A DNA stretch of 64,000 nucleotides from NCBI GenBank assembly GCA_951394045.1, contig OX595989.1, positions 3,162,001-3,226,000 of the forward strand, written 5' to 3'. Source of the DNA: Nitzschia sp. DOCU1. Taxonomy: Eukaryota > Bacillariophyta > Bacillariophyceae > Bacillariales > Bacillariaceae. Below, in pieces: positions 1-9,199 of the stretch (the first letter of the stretch is position 1; each line of letters opens with the position of its first letter). The notes beneath the pieces were generated by a model, which was not told the origin of the DNA, made no database searches, and worked only from the letters and a program-made list of their open reading frames with translations. The translations under genes were made by a program, and so were the position numbers.

Positions 1-690
1 GTCCCGCGCTCAAGCGCCCTGACATCGGTCCCCAAGTCCACCTCGTCGCTTAGTATGAAGATCTTTGACTGGAAGCGTCGGCAAGCTGACGAGAGTGGCA
101 TTAACGACTTGGAAAACTTTGAATTCCGTGTCGACACCCTCAAGCCTGCTCCTGGCTCTCGTCCCGCCAAAACGAGAAAGGGACGTGGTATTGCCGCTGG
201 ACAAGGTGCCACTTGTGGTTTTGGAATGCGTGGTCAAAAGTCACGAGGCGGAAATTCGGTTCGTCCGGGATTTGAGGGAGGACAGACTCCGCTTTACAGA
301 CGTCTGCCCAAGTTCACTGGAAAGCCCCTGGGACCAGGACATACTAAGAAGGAATACAATCTTATCAAATTGGATGCATTGAACGGCGCTGCCCCAGGAA
401 GCACTGTCAACTGTAAGTATCTAACGCCGCTTCCCTGGAAAATTCGATTGGTTCCTCAACCTAACTTTTGCGCTATTTTTACCTCAGTCGACTCCCTTTT
501 TGAGTCCAAGATAATCAACAAGTCCAAGCACAACGTCCACAAGATCGTTGTTGGACGAGAAGAATTCACTGCCAAGGACATTACGGTGCAAGCTCACGCT
601 TTCACCAAGTCCGCACGAGCTGCCATTGAGGCTGCTGGAGGAAAGTGCGAACTTTTGAAGGCTTCCACCGGTGCTGTGATTGAAGCTTAG
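1..690 (+). CDS. rpl15: Plastid ribosomal protein L15 (uL15c), 5' partial, one intron
   Basis: Component of the large subunit of the plastid ribosome, encoded in the nucleus. The core [18 protein letters not shown], then [14 protein letters not shown], is the cyanobacterial/plastid form of L15; the C-terminal part ends with the usual [12 protein letters not shown] strand. An intron runs from 413 to 487 (GTAAGT...CCTCAG, 75 nt). It is a multiple of three and has no in-frame stop, so unspliced RNA would read through with 25 extra residues. Splicing gives ...[13 protein letters not shown], which fits the family. An ATG lies at 55, but the frame stays open to base 1 and codes for a Ser/Thr/Ala-rich stretch, as expected for a plastid presequence. 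The true start is therefore probably outside the window. Stop at 688-690. Confidence 0.9.
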   Translation, partial: VPRSSALTSVPKSTSSLSMKIFDWKRRQADESGINDLENFEFRVDTLKPAPGSRPAKTRKGRGIAAGQGATCGFGMRGQKSRGGNSVRPGFEGGQTPLYRRLPKFTGKPLGPGHTKKEYNLIKLDALNGAAPGSTVNCKYLTPLPWKIRLVPQPNFCAIFTSVDSLFESKIINKSKHNVHKIVVGREEFTAKDITVQAHAFTKSARAAIEAAGGKCELLKASTGAVIEA

Positions 691-1361
691 GAAAAGATGT
701 GCAAGTAGTTGGACCGAACTAATAGATCATTCTCATTGTTGTTTTCTTGTCTCTTCCGAGACGAAAGTGACATGCCGTCCGAAGCTTTCAGAATAGTAGT
801 TTTGATGTTACGGATGTCATCACTCATCGGTGTTCGGAAGTGTATTAGCCAATGTAGGACTCCGGCTTACACCAGATAGCCCACGAGAGTACGTAGATAC
901 CTGCACTTTCTCCTTCAATTGCACGAATCACAATGATTGAGAGTGAAAGTCTTTGCTTTTCATGTTTCTGGTATTGCTCTTACCGAGGCAGCGATATGGA
1001 ATCAATTTGGTTACCCGTATTGGCAGGTTACATTGGATTCAAGCTCGTTGCTTCCAAGTAGCAGTAACGTCCCGCATCAGACTTTCATTCTATCCTTCTC
1101 ATGTCCAAGCGGCCAAAAGTGTCATTACTCGCAATGTTATACAATTGTATTCTGAAGGATGCATGCATAGAATCATTCTCATGTTGATTTAACCAGTCGA
1201 CGACATATCTTGAACCTTGCCTGATTTCCACACAAGCCCGCGATCAAAATAAATAACTGGACCAACGACAACACCTATAAAAAAGCTTTAGTTCGATTAA
1301 ACATTTGATTCCATTGACATGACTCTCCGCATAACATCTATACCCTACATTAGCCCGCCGC
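691..1361. other. Intergenic, between convergent genes
   Basis: Holds the 3' ends of the L15 gene and of the Cys-rich gene on the other strand. Short open frames exist but none resembles a protein. I see no RNA gene or repeat. Confidence 0.5.
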
Positions 1362-2336
1362 CTAGGCAAGCAATCCCTTCAAGACCAGGGAAAGCATCGC
1401 AATTGCTGACAAGGTGGATCCCAAACTGATTGCTCCGCTATCATCAGGAACCTTAAAGACAGGACCTCCTGAATTGCACTTGCAGCCCTTATCCAAGACC
1501 CCTTGCATCAAAGTCATGCAAATGTTCTCACGGGTGATCGATTTCGCAAAGTCGTCAGCTTGTGCGCAAGTTCGCGTAAAAGCGTCACCTTCACTCGTGT
1601 ATGTATAGTCGGGGTTGGCAATACCGCCCTCACACATGCTGCATTCTTCTTCCACTGCCTTCGTGTGATTCGGGCATAAGCAGAAGTGGGCAAAGTCCAC
1701 TCCATAATTGTCTCTATTACCCTCACACTCCTCAGCGGTGAAAAGCGAGATGAGGAAGGCCAAACCTTCGCAGTTCGAGTTTGTGACCCAAGCTTCGCCA
1801 CGATCAGGGTTGCCCGGAGGACTTCCATCCTTACACAACGAACACTGTTGTTCAACACCGGGGCAATCACAATAGAAAGCTCCCCGCTGAATAACAGTAT
1901 CTGAACAAATTCCTTCCTTAAAGATACCATTATAGCTGGCGGGACGATAAAGGTTTTCGGCACAGGTGGTAACTTCTGCTGTTCCAAATGGAATTTCGTT
2001 GGAGCGTGTAAAGTCGTCGCCATCAGGGCAGACGGGACAGTACTCGTAAGGAGGATTGTTGCAGCATCCTAGCTGGAAGGCCGCCAACTGATAGTTCTTG
2101 CAAGTTTCAGTGCCCTGGGTGGTTGAAGCTGCTGCAACACCATCGATGATGCCCTGGCATGTCGTCTCCGTTGGCTGATTGAAATACTTGAAAGTGGGAT
2201 CCGTGACGGGGGTTTGTGAATCAAAACAAACCGTACAAGGGTCATTTGGATCCGGCTGGGAAATGCCCGCGCCAGTTTGCCCATTCACACGGGCGGCAGC
2301 GAAACTGAGAAGCAAGGCACCGGTACGAAACATCAT
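1362..2336 (-). CDS. Cys-rich secreted/surface protein, four-repeat form
   Basis: 324 aa. It has an N-terminal signal peptide (about residues 1-20, ending ARVNGQ). Four Cys-rich units follow, each opening with CxxC, usually followed by [DE]G. Each unit continues with about 20-25 residues to a single Cys, about 20 more to another Cys, and closes with CC or CxC (for example CTVCFDS, CPVCPDG, CSLCKDG, CSMCEGG). The end is a weakly polar linker and a hydrophobic tail (LSAIAMLSLVLKGLLA), which suggests a GPI-anchor signal or a membrane anchor. The next gene upstream on the same strand (2798-4177) is a six-unit paralogue, so the pair arose by tandem duplication. The regular Cys pattern suggests disulfide-bonded modules at the cell surface. 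The function is unknown; diatom-type family by my recollection, not searched. Confidence 0.85.
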   Translation of the reverse strand: MMFRTGALLLSFAAARVNGQTGAGISQPDPNDPCTVCFDSQTPVTDPTFKYFNQPTETTCQGIIDGVAAASTTQGTETCKNYQLAAFQLGCCNNPPYEYCPVCPDGDDFTRSNEIPFGTAEVTTCAENLYRPASYNGIFKEGICSDTVIQRGAFYCDCPGVEQQCSLCKDGSPPGNPDRGEAWVTNSNCEGLAFLISLFTAEECEGNRDNYGVDFAHFCLCPNHTKAVEEECSMCEGGIANPDYTYTSEGDAFTRTCAQADDFAKSITRENICMTLMQGVLDKGCKCNSGGPVFKVPDDSGAISLGSTLSAIAMLSLVLKGLLA

Positions 2337-2797
2337 GGTTCTTCACTAAAGAGGAGGTTACGAAAAGGAGATATTTGCGTCGGGATGACAAAATGGTGTT
2401 GATTGAGTTGTGCCTGTGGCGAGAGGGTGTGTCGGCCGGTCATTCAAAAAAGTGGATTTTGGCTTCGGTTCCGGATGCTAGATATCGTGCCAAAATCTAA
2501 CAGGGCGGACTCTATTTTCTGTCTACAGTTATGTAGAAAACATCAATGATCCTGGGGAGCGCGGTCGTGCGAAGTGGATGACACCACCATTTTTAGAAGG
2601 GGGCGGGAAAAGGGGGAAGTTCACTCCTTTCATGGATGCGTATTCTCATCTCTTCAGTACCGGTAGTTATGCAGCTATGACTTATTGTTTATCCAAAAGA
2701 CTAGAGTCAAAGGGAATCTTTAAGAGCACATATTAGATATTTGTACAGACAGTTGAGCCCCCCCCATGGGCAGCCTATCTTTTGCTTGTCGTATCTA
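2337..2797. other. Intergenic, between tandem minus-strand genes
   Basis: Should contain the promoter of the 324-aa Cys-rich gene and the 3' UTR of its paralogue. No motif I can call. Confidence 0.5.
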
Positions 2798-4177
2798 CTA
2801 AAGGATGATCCAAAAAAGTAGGGATGTTCCCAGAAGTGAAATCTGGAAACTTTGCCAAGAACCGAGTGAGAAAGCCCCACTGCCTCCTCCATTGGCTCGA
2901 TTAGGTACTCCAGCTGGTGGTGGGGTGGGTAGAATATTGGGCCGGCATTGGCAGTTTCGTTTGGCACGGGAGTCGTCTAGAATTCGTTGGCATGCGTCCC
3001 CGAGTAGATAACTCACAGCGGAAGACAATGAAGCACAAGACTGCTCCTCGAACGAAAATAGTACGCGTTCAGGATATAGCAGTTCTTCGTCGACACTGCA
3101 AATCGCACACTTATCTTGTGGCTCCACTCCAGGGCAACAAAATGCGACGGCATCAAATCCAACAGCTACTGCCGCCTCTCCACATTCATCATCAGAAAAC
3201 TTGGCAAACTCTAATGCCAAACTTTGGCAACTGTGCCCGGTGAGAGGATCTTTCTTGAATGGATCGGGCGGTAGGGAACCGTCGGGGCAGATGAGTTCAC
3301 AAGGATTTACATTTGATAGCTCCACACAGCAGAAACCACCGGATTCCTGTTGTAGGGCACGGCAAGCGGAATTGGTGCTAGCGTAGCTTGCCGCCTCCTG
3401 TAGGTCGGCACAGGTTACTTCACCATACGACGCCGTTGTTACGGCTCGGACATCTACCAGTTCCTCTCGAACCGAGCATAAGTTGCATTGGTCGGGTTTG
3501 GGAACGTCGGAACAGCAAAATGCCGCAGCGTCGAATCCTGCCATGGAGTTGGAATCAGCATTTGACTGAGAGCATTGCCCAAATGGCAAAAGGGAGAACT
3601 CATAGGCAATGTCACTGCACACAGACTTTGTCAGCGAAAAGACCTGGTCTGGCAGCAAAGCTCCCTCGCTGCAGAGTTCGCAGACGCCCGCAACTTTCGG
3701 ACACCCACAGTATCCTGCCGAACGACGAAGCCGCGTATTGTTGCAAACTCCCGCCTCTCCCTCAAAGTCGATGAGAAACTCTGTTTCTATGCTTTCGTTG
3801 CGGAGAATATTAATACAAGAAACATCGCTTGCACCTTCGAATGGAGATGGCAAGAGGCGCAACGGGAAAGCTAGATCTTCCAAGCCATCGGGACACAAGG
3901 TGCAACGAGACCCCAAAGAACTCGAGCAACAGCCCCCTTGCAGGGCAGACAATTGCAGTGAATTGCACTCATCGGTATCGACATCTAGATTTTGCGCATC
4001 GCTAACCAGCGTTTCGCAAGACACATCAGGGCCAAAACGACTTTCGTCCAGCAAGTCTGTGGTTACAAGTGGCTCGGACCCATCGGGACAGGCCGAACAT
4101 GGAGGTGGCGGCTGAGCAATGATCTGACCACATAACCAAAGAATGGTATTAACGTGAAACAAGCGCTTGATATCCAT
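2798..4177 (-). CDS. Cys-rich secreted/surface protein, six-repeat form
   Basis: 459 aa from the ATG at 4177. The open frame extends to 4489, but only the 4177 start gives a signal peptide (MDIKRLFHVNTILWLCGQIIAQ) directly followed by the first module, as in the neighbouring paralogue. Six units follow, beginning CSACPDG, CTLCPDG, CELCSEG, CNLCSVR, CELICPDG and CAICSVD. Most end in CC, two in CxC. The fifth has one extra residue inside the opening motif (CxxxC). A Gly/Ser linker leads to a hydrophobic end (ISLLGTSLLFWIIL), like a GPI-anchor signal. Unit number differs from the neighbour (six against four), so repeats have been gained or lost since duplication. The role is unknown; secretion and surface attachment are inferred from the ends. 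Confidence 0.82.
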   Translation of the reverse strand: MDIKRLFHVNTILWLCGQIIAQPPPPCSACPDGSEPLVTTDLLDESRFGPDVSCETLVSDAQNLDVDTDECNSLQLSALQGGCCSSSLGSRCTLCPDGLEDLAFPLRLLPSPFEGASDVSCINILRNESIETEFLIDFEGEAGVCNNTRLRRSAGYCGCPKVAGVCELCSEGALLPDQVFSLTKSVCSDIAYEFSLLPFGQCSQSNADSNSMAGFDAAAFCCSDVPKPDQCNLCSVREELVDVRAVTTASYGEVTCADLQEAASYASTNSACRALQQESGGFCCVELSNVNPCELICPDGSLPPDPFKKDPLTGHSCQSLALEFAKFSDDECGEAAVAVGFDAVAFCCPGVEPQDKCAICSVDEELLYPERVLFSFEEQSCASLSSAVSYLLGDACQRILDDSRAKRNCQCRPNILPTPPPAGVPNRANGGGSGAFSLGSWQSFQISLLGTSLLFWIIL

Positions 4178-4561
4178 TTTCAGCCTGCTCAAACTGGGTA
4201 CTTCAGAATAGAGTGTGCTGCAAACCAAAATGCACGTGGTGTCGGGAAGGAAGGCGGAAGCAGAAATGGCTATCGTTAAAATGGAGGGGACGACAAGGCA
4301 TTCGGGACCAAGGTGGTTTCCCGCCAAATTTTGGGCGAGCGCGTCGGTCTCCGTTACGCGCATACCCACCCATAAGATCGCATCAGTCAAAGATATGATC
4401 TTTGATTGCTGGACACTTTCTCTCACTTCAAGACTCTCCAGATGGTTGCACGGAAATGGTGACACCCATATCCTCAAGAGACCGTTCAAACATTAGTTTC
4501 CAACAATTGAAGAAGGAGGTTCCACAGACGTAGAGTCAGATCTTAGCCTTCGTCCGAGAAA
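4178..4561. other. Divergent promoter region
   Basis: Separates the Cys-rich gene (minus) from the superoxide reductase gene (plus), so it must contain both promoters and 5' UTRs. An open frame continues upstream of the 4177 start through much of it, but the encoded peptide does not resemble a protein domain. No clear TATA or initiator is visible. Confidence 0.4.
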
Positions 4562-5167
4562 ATGCGTTCAATCTTCGTTCTTCTAGCGATATCGTGGTGG
4601 AACTTGTCAGAGAGAGCCACCGCCTTTCAGCTTTCCGATTTACGACGAAACATAGCTACGAATGGGCCACCGACTTGCTTCGCTATGAGCCCTTTGCATA
4701 GTGATAGCGAAGACTCACCCGGCTTTTCTCGCCGTGAGGCAGTCAATGCTGCCTTAACTGGATCGTTCCTGGCAGCTGCATTGGCTAGTGGAGCATCCCC
4801 TGCCTTGGCTGCCGACATCACGAAACAAATATTGGCATTGGAAAAAGAGTTTGGCGATTCCGCCAATTCCAATGGTGCACCAGAAAAGCACCTGCCCAAG
4901 GTTAGCATTAGGAGCGCAGGCAAACCGGACCTGAGCATGGTAGAAGTAGTTGTGCCGCATGTTATGGATGCCGAAAAGCCGCATTGGATACAGGCCATTT
5001 GGCTCAAAGAAGAAAGTTCAGGAGAGGTCGCTGTGGCAAAAGTGCTGCCCGCTACAGAACCTTCTCCGCCAAGTTTGACCTGTGGAGTGCCCAAGGGGGC
5101 CCGGTTGACACCATACATCTTTTGCAATCTACACGGGCTTTGGAAAGGAGACACGTTTACTGCTTGA
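4562..5167 (+). CDS. Thylakoid-lumen superoxide reductase (neelaredoxin/desulfoferrodoxin iron domain)
   Basis: 201 aa. Superoxide reductase reduces superoxide to hydrogen peroxide at a mononuclear Fe(His)4(Cys) site without making oxygen. The family's site is complete: E108-K109-H110 followed by LP (the EKHxP loop), H133 and H141 in PHVMDAEKPHWIQAIWL, and C188-N-x-H191 in CNLHGLW. There is no N-terminal rubredoxin-like Cys cluster, so it is the one-iron form. The N-terminus has three parts: a signal peptide ending RATAF|Q (about residue 22), a transit segment, and then R57-R58 with a hydrophobic stretch ending SPALA|A (about 84), a twin-arginine lumen signal. The mature protein would be about 117 aa, normal for the domain. 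The location implies scavenging of superoxide formed near photosystem I or II in the lumen. Targeting is inferred from sequence only. Confidence 0.87.
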   Translation: MRSIFVLLAISWWNLSERATAFQLSDLRRNIATNGPPTCFAMSPLHSDSEDSPGFSRREAVNAALTGSFLAAALASGASPALAADITKQILALEKEFGDSANSNGAPEKHLPKVSIRSAGKPDLSMVEVVVPHVMDAEKPHWIQAIWLKEESSGEVAVAKVLPATEPSPPSLTCGVPKGARLTPYIFCNLHGLWKGDTFTA

Positions 5168-5470
5168 AGCAAACGTTACTGCGTGGTGCTTGCATGTCAC
5201 TCTTCAGATAATACCAAAAGCCCTAAGAGATTAAGATGATTGTCTTTGTTTTAGAAAATTATGAAAATGAACGTGTCGTGAAGCGGCGAGCCGACGCACC
5301 CCCACCGATTCAAATACCTCTCTCACGCCTGCCCTACAATAATTCCAATAACTTCAAGGTGGCTTCTTTGCATTGCACCAGAAAGGCAACTATCCCCGAA
5401 TCGGCATTACGACCTCCGTCATTTTCTATTTCATCGCAAGCCCCTCCGCCAAGACGGCATTACATGAAGA
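5168..5470. other. Intergenic, between convergent genes
   Basis: 3' flanks of the superoxide reductase gene and the small spliced gene. The short plus-strand frame here has no protein-like features. Confidence 0.4.
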
Positions 5471-5990
5471 TTAGTCGAATTCCTCGGGATCCAGACCACA
5501 TTCTTCCATGAAAGCTTGGTACTTGAAATCGGCCAACTCGTCCTGCAAGTTACAGAGTAAAAGCAAGTGAACAATGCTGTGAGGACTTTGTAGGTACGAA
5601 ACAATACATGTCAATTTTCGAAGGACCCACTGCACTGACCTCTGTGTAAAAACAGTCATCCCAGCACGATGCTCGAACTTTGGAAATCCGAAATTCCTCG
5701 ACCATAACCTTGGATTCTCTCCACTTAATGTGATCGATAGCACCTGTCGTTTTCTTCACGATCAGACAGCTCTTCAAATTCGATACGTGGTCTTCCTCAA
5801 GGGCGAACGACTTCCTGAGGCGATCTAATTCCTTTCGTCGTTTCTCCTTGGAAATGGGCTTGAGCGTCATGCTATCGCGGATTAACTTCTTTCCCTCAGG
5901 CGTGTTGAACATATCCTTCACATCGGCGAGGGAAACGCGGGTAGAACGACGGGTAGGTGCGTTATCGGGGACATCAAACTGGACTGGCAT
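5471..5990 (-). CDS. Small orphan protein, one intron
   Basis: Two overlapping frames join through a GT-AG intron at 5639-5543 (donor GTCAGT, acceptor TTGCAG, phase 0). The result is a 140-aa protein: exon 1 is 5990-5640 (117 codons), exon 2 is 5542-5471 (23 codons plus stop). The join reads DDCFYTE|DELADFKYQAFMEE, a smooth acidic/aromatic C-terminus. The protein has no signal peptide or membrane segment. The middle is a charged helix (KEKRRKELDRLRKSF). Tyr/Phe next to DE near the C-terminus recalls short stramenopile W..DCFYT-DE-type tails, but I cannot name the family. Cytosolic or nuclear location is likely by default. Confidence 0.68.
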
Positions 5991-7000
5991 TTTGTCGGGT
6001 CACACAAAAGTCACAAAAAGATACGACTTCCTTCCAACAACGATTCCAAGGAGATACCTTAGTTAAGATTTCTCTGTCTGTCGATCCCAATCAGATGAAA
6101 TGGACTATTGTTTGCGCGGAATAGTTTAACTTCCAAGCTTCGAAGCAGAGCCGACCTTGGAGGTTGGGTTGTGGTGGTATGCAGAGGTGCGATAGGCGCT
6201 TTGATATCCTTTTGGGTCATCCGCCGCGCATCGCCTTTTTTCTGAACGTGACCTTGATCCCTTTGTTCCGCGGCCGGCCGACGACAACAAACGAAGAGGG
6301 GCTCTTCACTCCGCCGCGCCAGCACGCTGACGCCGATTCCTCATATTCGTTCGATCTGAATAAAGCCCTCGACACAAATGGCTGGGCAGTGTGACCAGAA
6401 GAAAGACTCTCAAGATTCTACATTTAACAAACTTGAATTGGTGTGTTGTTCTTTCAATGATGCACTAATTAATGTGTTATTGGAGTAACTGGTAGGTATT
6501 CTGAAATAAAAGGTCTGCACTTCGGACATTCAAATATGATCATACTATTGCCCGACGCCAATTCGGGAGAAATGAATTCGTTACTGTTCTTCCTTAAATG
6601 TCACACAGGCTTTTTCCGAAATAACACCATCGAAAAAGGATATGAAACCAGGTCTTTTGGATATTTTATGAGGGTGAAACGCCGATGGCTCTAAATAAAC
6701 ATACTTAAAAGGAATGCCGGTCTGCTTCTGCGTTTACAGTTCAGTACCTGATCGAGGGAGCGACAACTGTTTTCGATTACGTTTGGTTCGCTGTTTTTGT
6801 TGGCAACGCCAAATGGCGGGATAGGATTTCGCTTTTCGTTGGCTTCCGCATTCATCGAACATAGCGAGACGCAAAGAGTTTCCATTGACTTTTCAAACGA
6901 CAACACCTACACTGTAAGGTAGATTCTGGAAGAAGAGCGACAGGTATTAAGGAACCAAGGATAGAGCACATTGGTTGTAAAATTTATTGGACGCAGAATA
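5991..7000. other. Divergent intergenic region, about 1 kb
   Basis: Lies between the start of the small spliced gene (minus) and the DNA-motif gene (plus). Two opposed open frames (76 and 88 codons, about 6059-6394) have no recognisable features. Nothing else seen. Confidence 0.4.
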
Positions 7001-7840
7001 ATGCCTTTAGATTCATACCTCAGGGATCTGCTGGGGGGGTCGACGGGATTGCATGTGGAGATCGTCAACGATAATGCGGCTTGCCTTCAAGAGGAGTCAT
7101 CAATGAGTCGCGATTTGAAGTTGAACGATAGGGTTATGGGGTGCAGATCAAGAAGCTTGCGGGACTTTGTAAGACAAGGGGTAATGGGAACTTCTGGCGG
7201 CAAACCTTCGCGATGGTCGGGGGAGAATCTGTTGGCGAGGCGCAAGAGTGATTCTGCGCTGGGGAAACCACAGAGAAGAGGAAGCGTGGATGAAAACGAG
7301 CTCTGGACCGATGCTTGTGCCACTCTTCTGGCGGACTTAGAAGGTGACTCGTCAACAGGTGTAGAAGATCAGAAGGAATCATGGGAGGTCGGACAAGAAG
7401 GCCCGAGCTCAGGAAAGCTTCTACCATTACGTTCATTTAGCGAAAGCCGCGGGAAGAAGTCGAAGAAATCCGAACGATTGTCGATACAAAAAGCGCAAAA
7501 CGCTCTCCATCGCATTCGTTCTCGTGGTCCTCCACCACTGCCGTCACATTCATCGTCAGGAGACAAGGATTCTTCTGTTTCAAATAAGGGTGGTTTCATC
7601 CGAAGTCTATTGGGCGAGCCGCCGTCGAAACCGACCCGTAGACAGTCTAGTGAAGAGCTTACGTTTGAGGCCACCACTGAAGTTGTACAGGATTTCGTAA
7701 GGAAGAGCGAGTCCAGAAAGCAAGCAACCATCTCTTCGCCGAAGTATTTGGATGTGAGGCTCCTTGAGTCGGGGGGGCCGGGGAATAGGAACGAGTGCGA
7801 GCTTCTGCCTTATCAAACAGCACCGCCTACAAGCGCGTAG
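7001..7840 (+). CDS. DNA-motif disordered protein, copy 1
   Basis: 279 aa from the ATG at 7001; the frame is open 10 codons further up without an ATG. The N-terminus carries the family motif: an amphipathic helix LDSYLRDLLGG, a short spacer, then VEIVNDNA (residues about 3-26). The same layout occurs in the genes at 22719-23285, 34961-36283 and 37443-38780. A second shared element is SRW followed by RRKSDSALGKPQRR, echoed in the 37443 gene by SRW...RRPTSDTDL. The rest is Ser/Arg/Lys-rich and looks disordered, with many possible phosphorylation sites (RRxS). There is no signal peptide or membrane segment. The function is unknown; the short helix plus DNA box looks like a docking module. Confidence 0.75.
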   Translation: MPLDSYLRDLLGGSTGLHVEIVNDNAACLQEESSMSRDLKLNDRVMGCRSRSLRDFVRQGVMGTSGGKPSRWSGENLLARRKSDSALGKPQRRGSVDENELWTDACATLLADLEGDSSTGVEDQKESWEVGQEGPSSGKLLPLRSFSESRGKKSKKSERLSIQKAQNALHRIRSRGPPPLPSHSSSGDKDSSVSNKGGFIRSLLGEPPSKPTRRQSSEELTFEATTEVVQDFVRKSESRKQATISSPKYLDVRLLESGGPGNRNECELLPYQTAPPTSA

Positions 7841-9199
7841 CTATCAATGGCTACTGGGGGTGGGGGCGTCGAAGTACCCTAAGCCCTCGGCGCAATGGCA
7901 CATGATGGAGCGGCAGACTTTCGTAAGCGATAGTTGCGTTCTTGTACAGGGCTTTTCATCTGATACTTTTGGAAGTCGCTACAGTCCGTGCGGCGAAACC
8001 CGGGTTTGCAGCTCTGATGCTGCTCGCATATTGGTACCGTCGCTCGATGACACGAAGTCTCCCTGTCGATAGGAGGAGAGACACTTTCGGCCGGTCCGGC
8101 GGGGAGGTATGCGCGCCCTTGACGAATGAATTCGGGATTACTACTCTAGACAATGAATATTGCGCCAGAAGCACTCGACAGTAGATCCTGCAATCTCTCT
8201 GTAATCGCTTTGATAGCACCTACCAAAGTCAGAATCTCACTGTACTTCTATAATAGCTTATTCTGCCATGTCGGCTGCTGGCAATGGGTTGTATCTGATT
8301 CTTAACGCGTAGCTAGAGGAACTATTGTTGACGAAAGAAGGCGTGTATTTTTTTGCATTCATTAGTACCGTTGGTGATTGACTATAATCCTCGTTATCTT
8401 GGCCAGCTCCACCCACTACTTAGATTTTTAAAGGTTCGGTTGTGGCCCTAGGCGAAACGCAAAGGCAAGAAAGACCGCTCTCTACCTGCATCGAAGTTTG
8501 TGTCTCGAATCCTGATGCTTCGGTTGGTAATTTTCTCAGAATTGGTCAGGAACAATCTCCAAGTTTGGATAACGGGGGATGTCATTCGCAATGTTAAAAC
8601 ATAGCGGACAGAGAATTCAGACCACAATTGAGCAAACCATTATAATAAAAGGGTGTCGTCTCGAGCAAATATGCCACCGTTTTGAATTGCTTCGTCGCTA
8701 CGATGTCTTTTGCAAATCAGGGAGCGGGTGCATCGCATGATAGGGAGACTGGAAGTTTCGCGCTTTCGCCACATAAATGGATAGAAAGAGCGATCGACTT
8801 TTTGGTGGGATATTTTGATCGCATCCAACCGGTACGTGGTAGCGATTTTGGCTTCCAGCGAATGAGACGCCTGCCAGAGGAGAACACTACTGTAAAGGGA
8901 GTAGGCGAATCCAGTGCGTGTAGATTGATATACGTAAAAATGTCAATCTAATTGTTCTCCTATTAGTTCGCCGGACCTTCGATGAAACCTAAAGTCCTTG
9001 GTCACAAGCATTTTATTCTTCCAAAATTTCTCCGAAATGACGATGAGAAAGCCAAACTCCCGGAGTTTCCAACAACATATATTGCAACGATCGATCGACC
9101 CTCTAACGATCAGACTGCAAATTGAAGAGTATCAATGCTCTCCTCATAGATCCCCGAGAAAGCGAGAAACTGTATGAAAACATTGAAACGTCAATCAAA
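7841..9199. other. Intergenic, about 1.36 kb
   Basis: Between two plus-strand genes. Short open frames occur (for example 8682-8951), but none shows a domain, a signal or a paralogue in the window. An upstream exon of the next gene cannot be excluded. No RNA gene or repeat recognised. Confidence 0.35.

Noticed and set aside
8682..8951. Possible small gene or upstream exon (89 codons)
   Set aside because: No domain, no paralogue and no convincing splice link to the gene at 9200.
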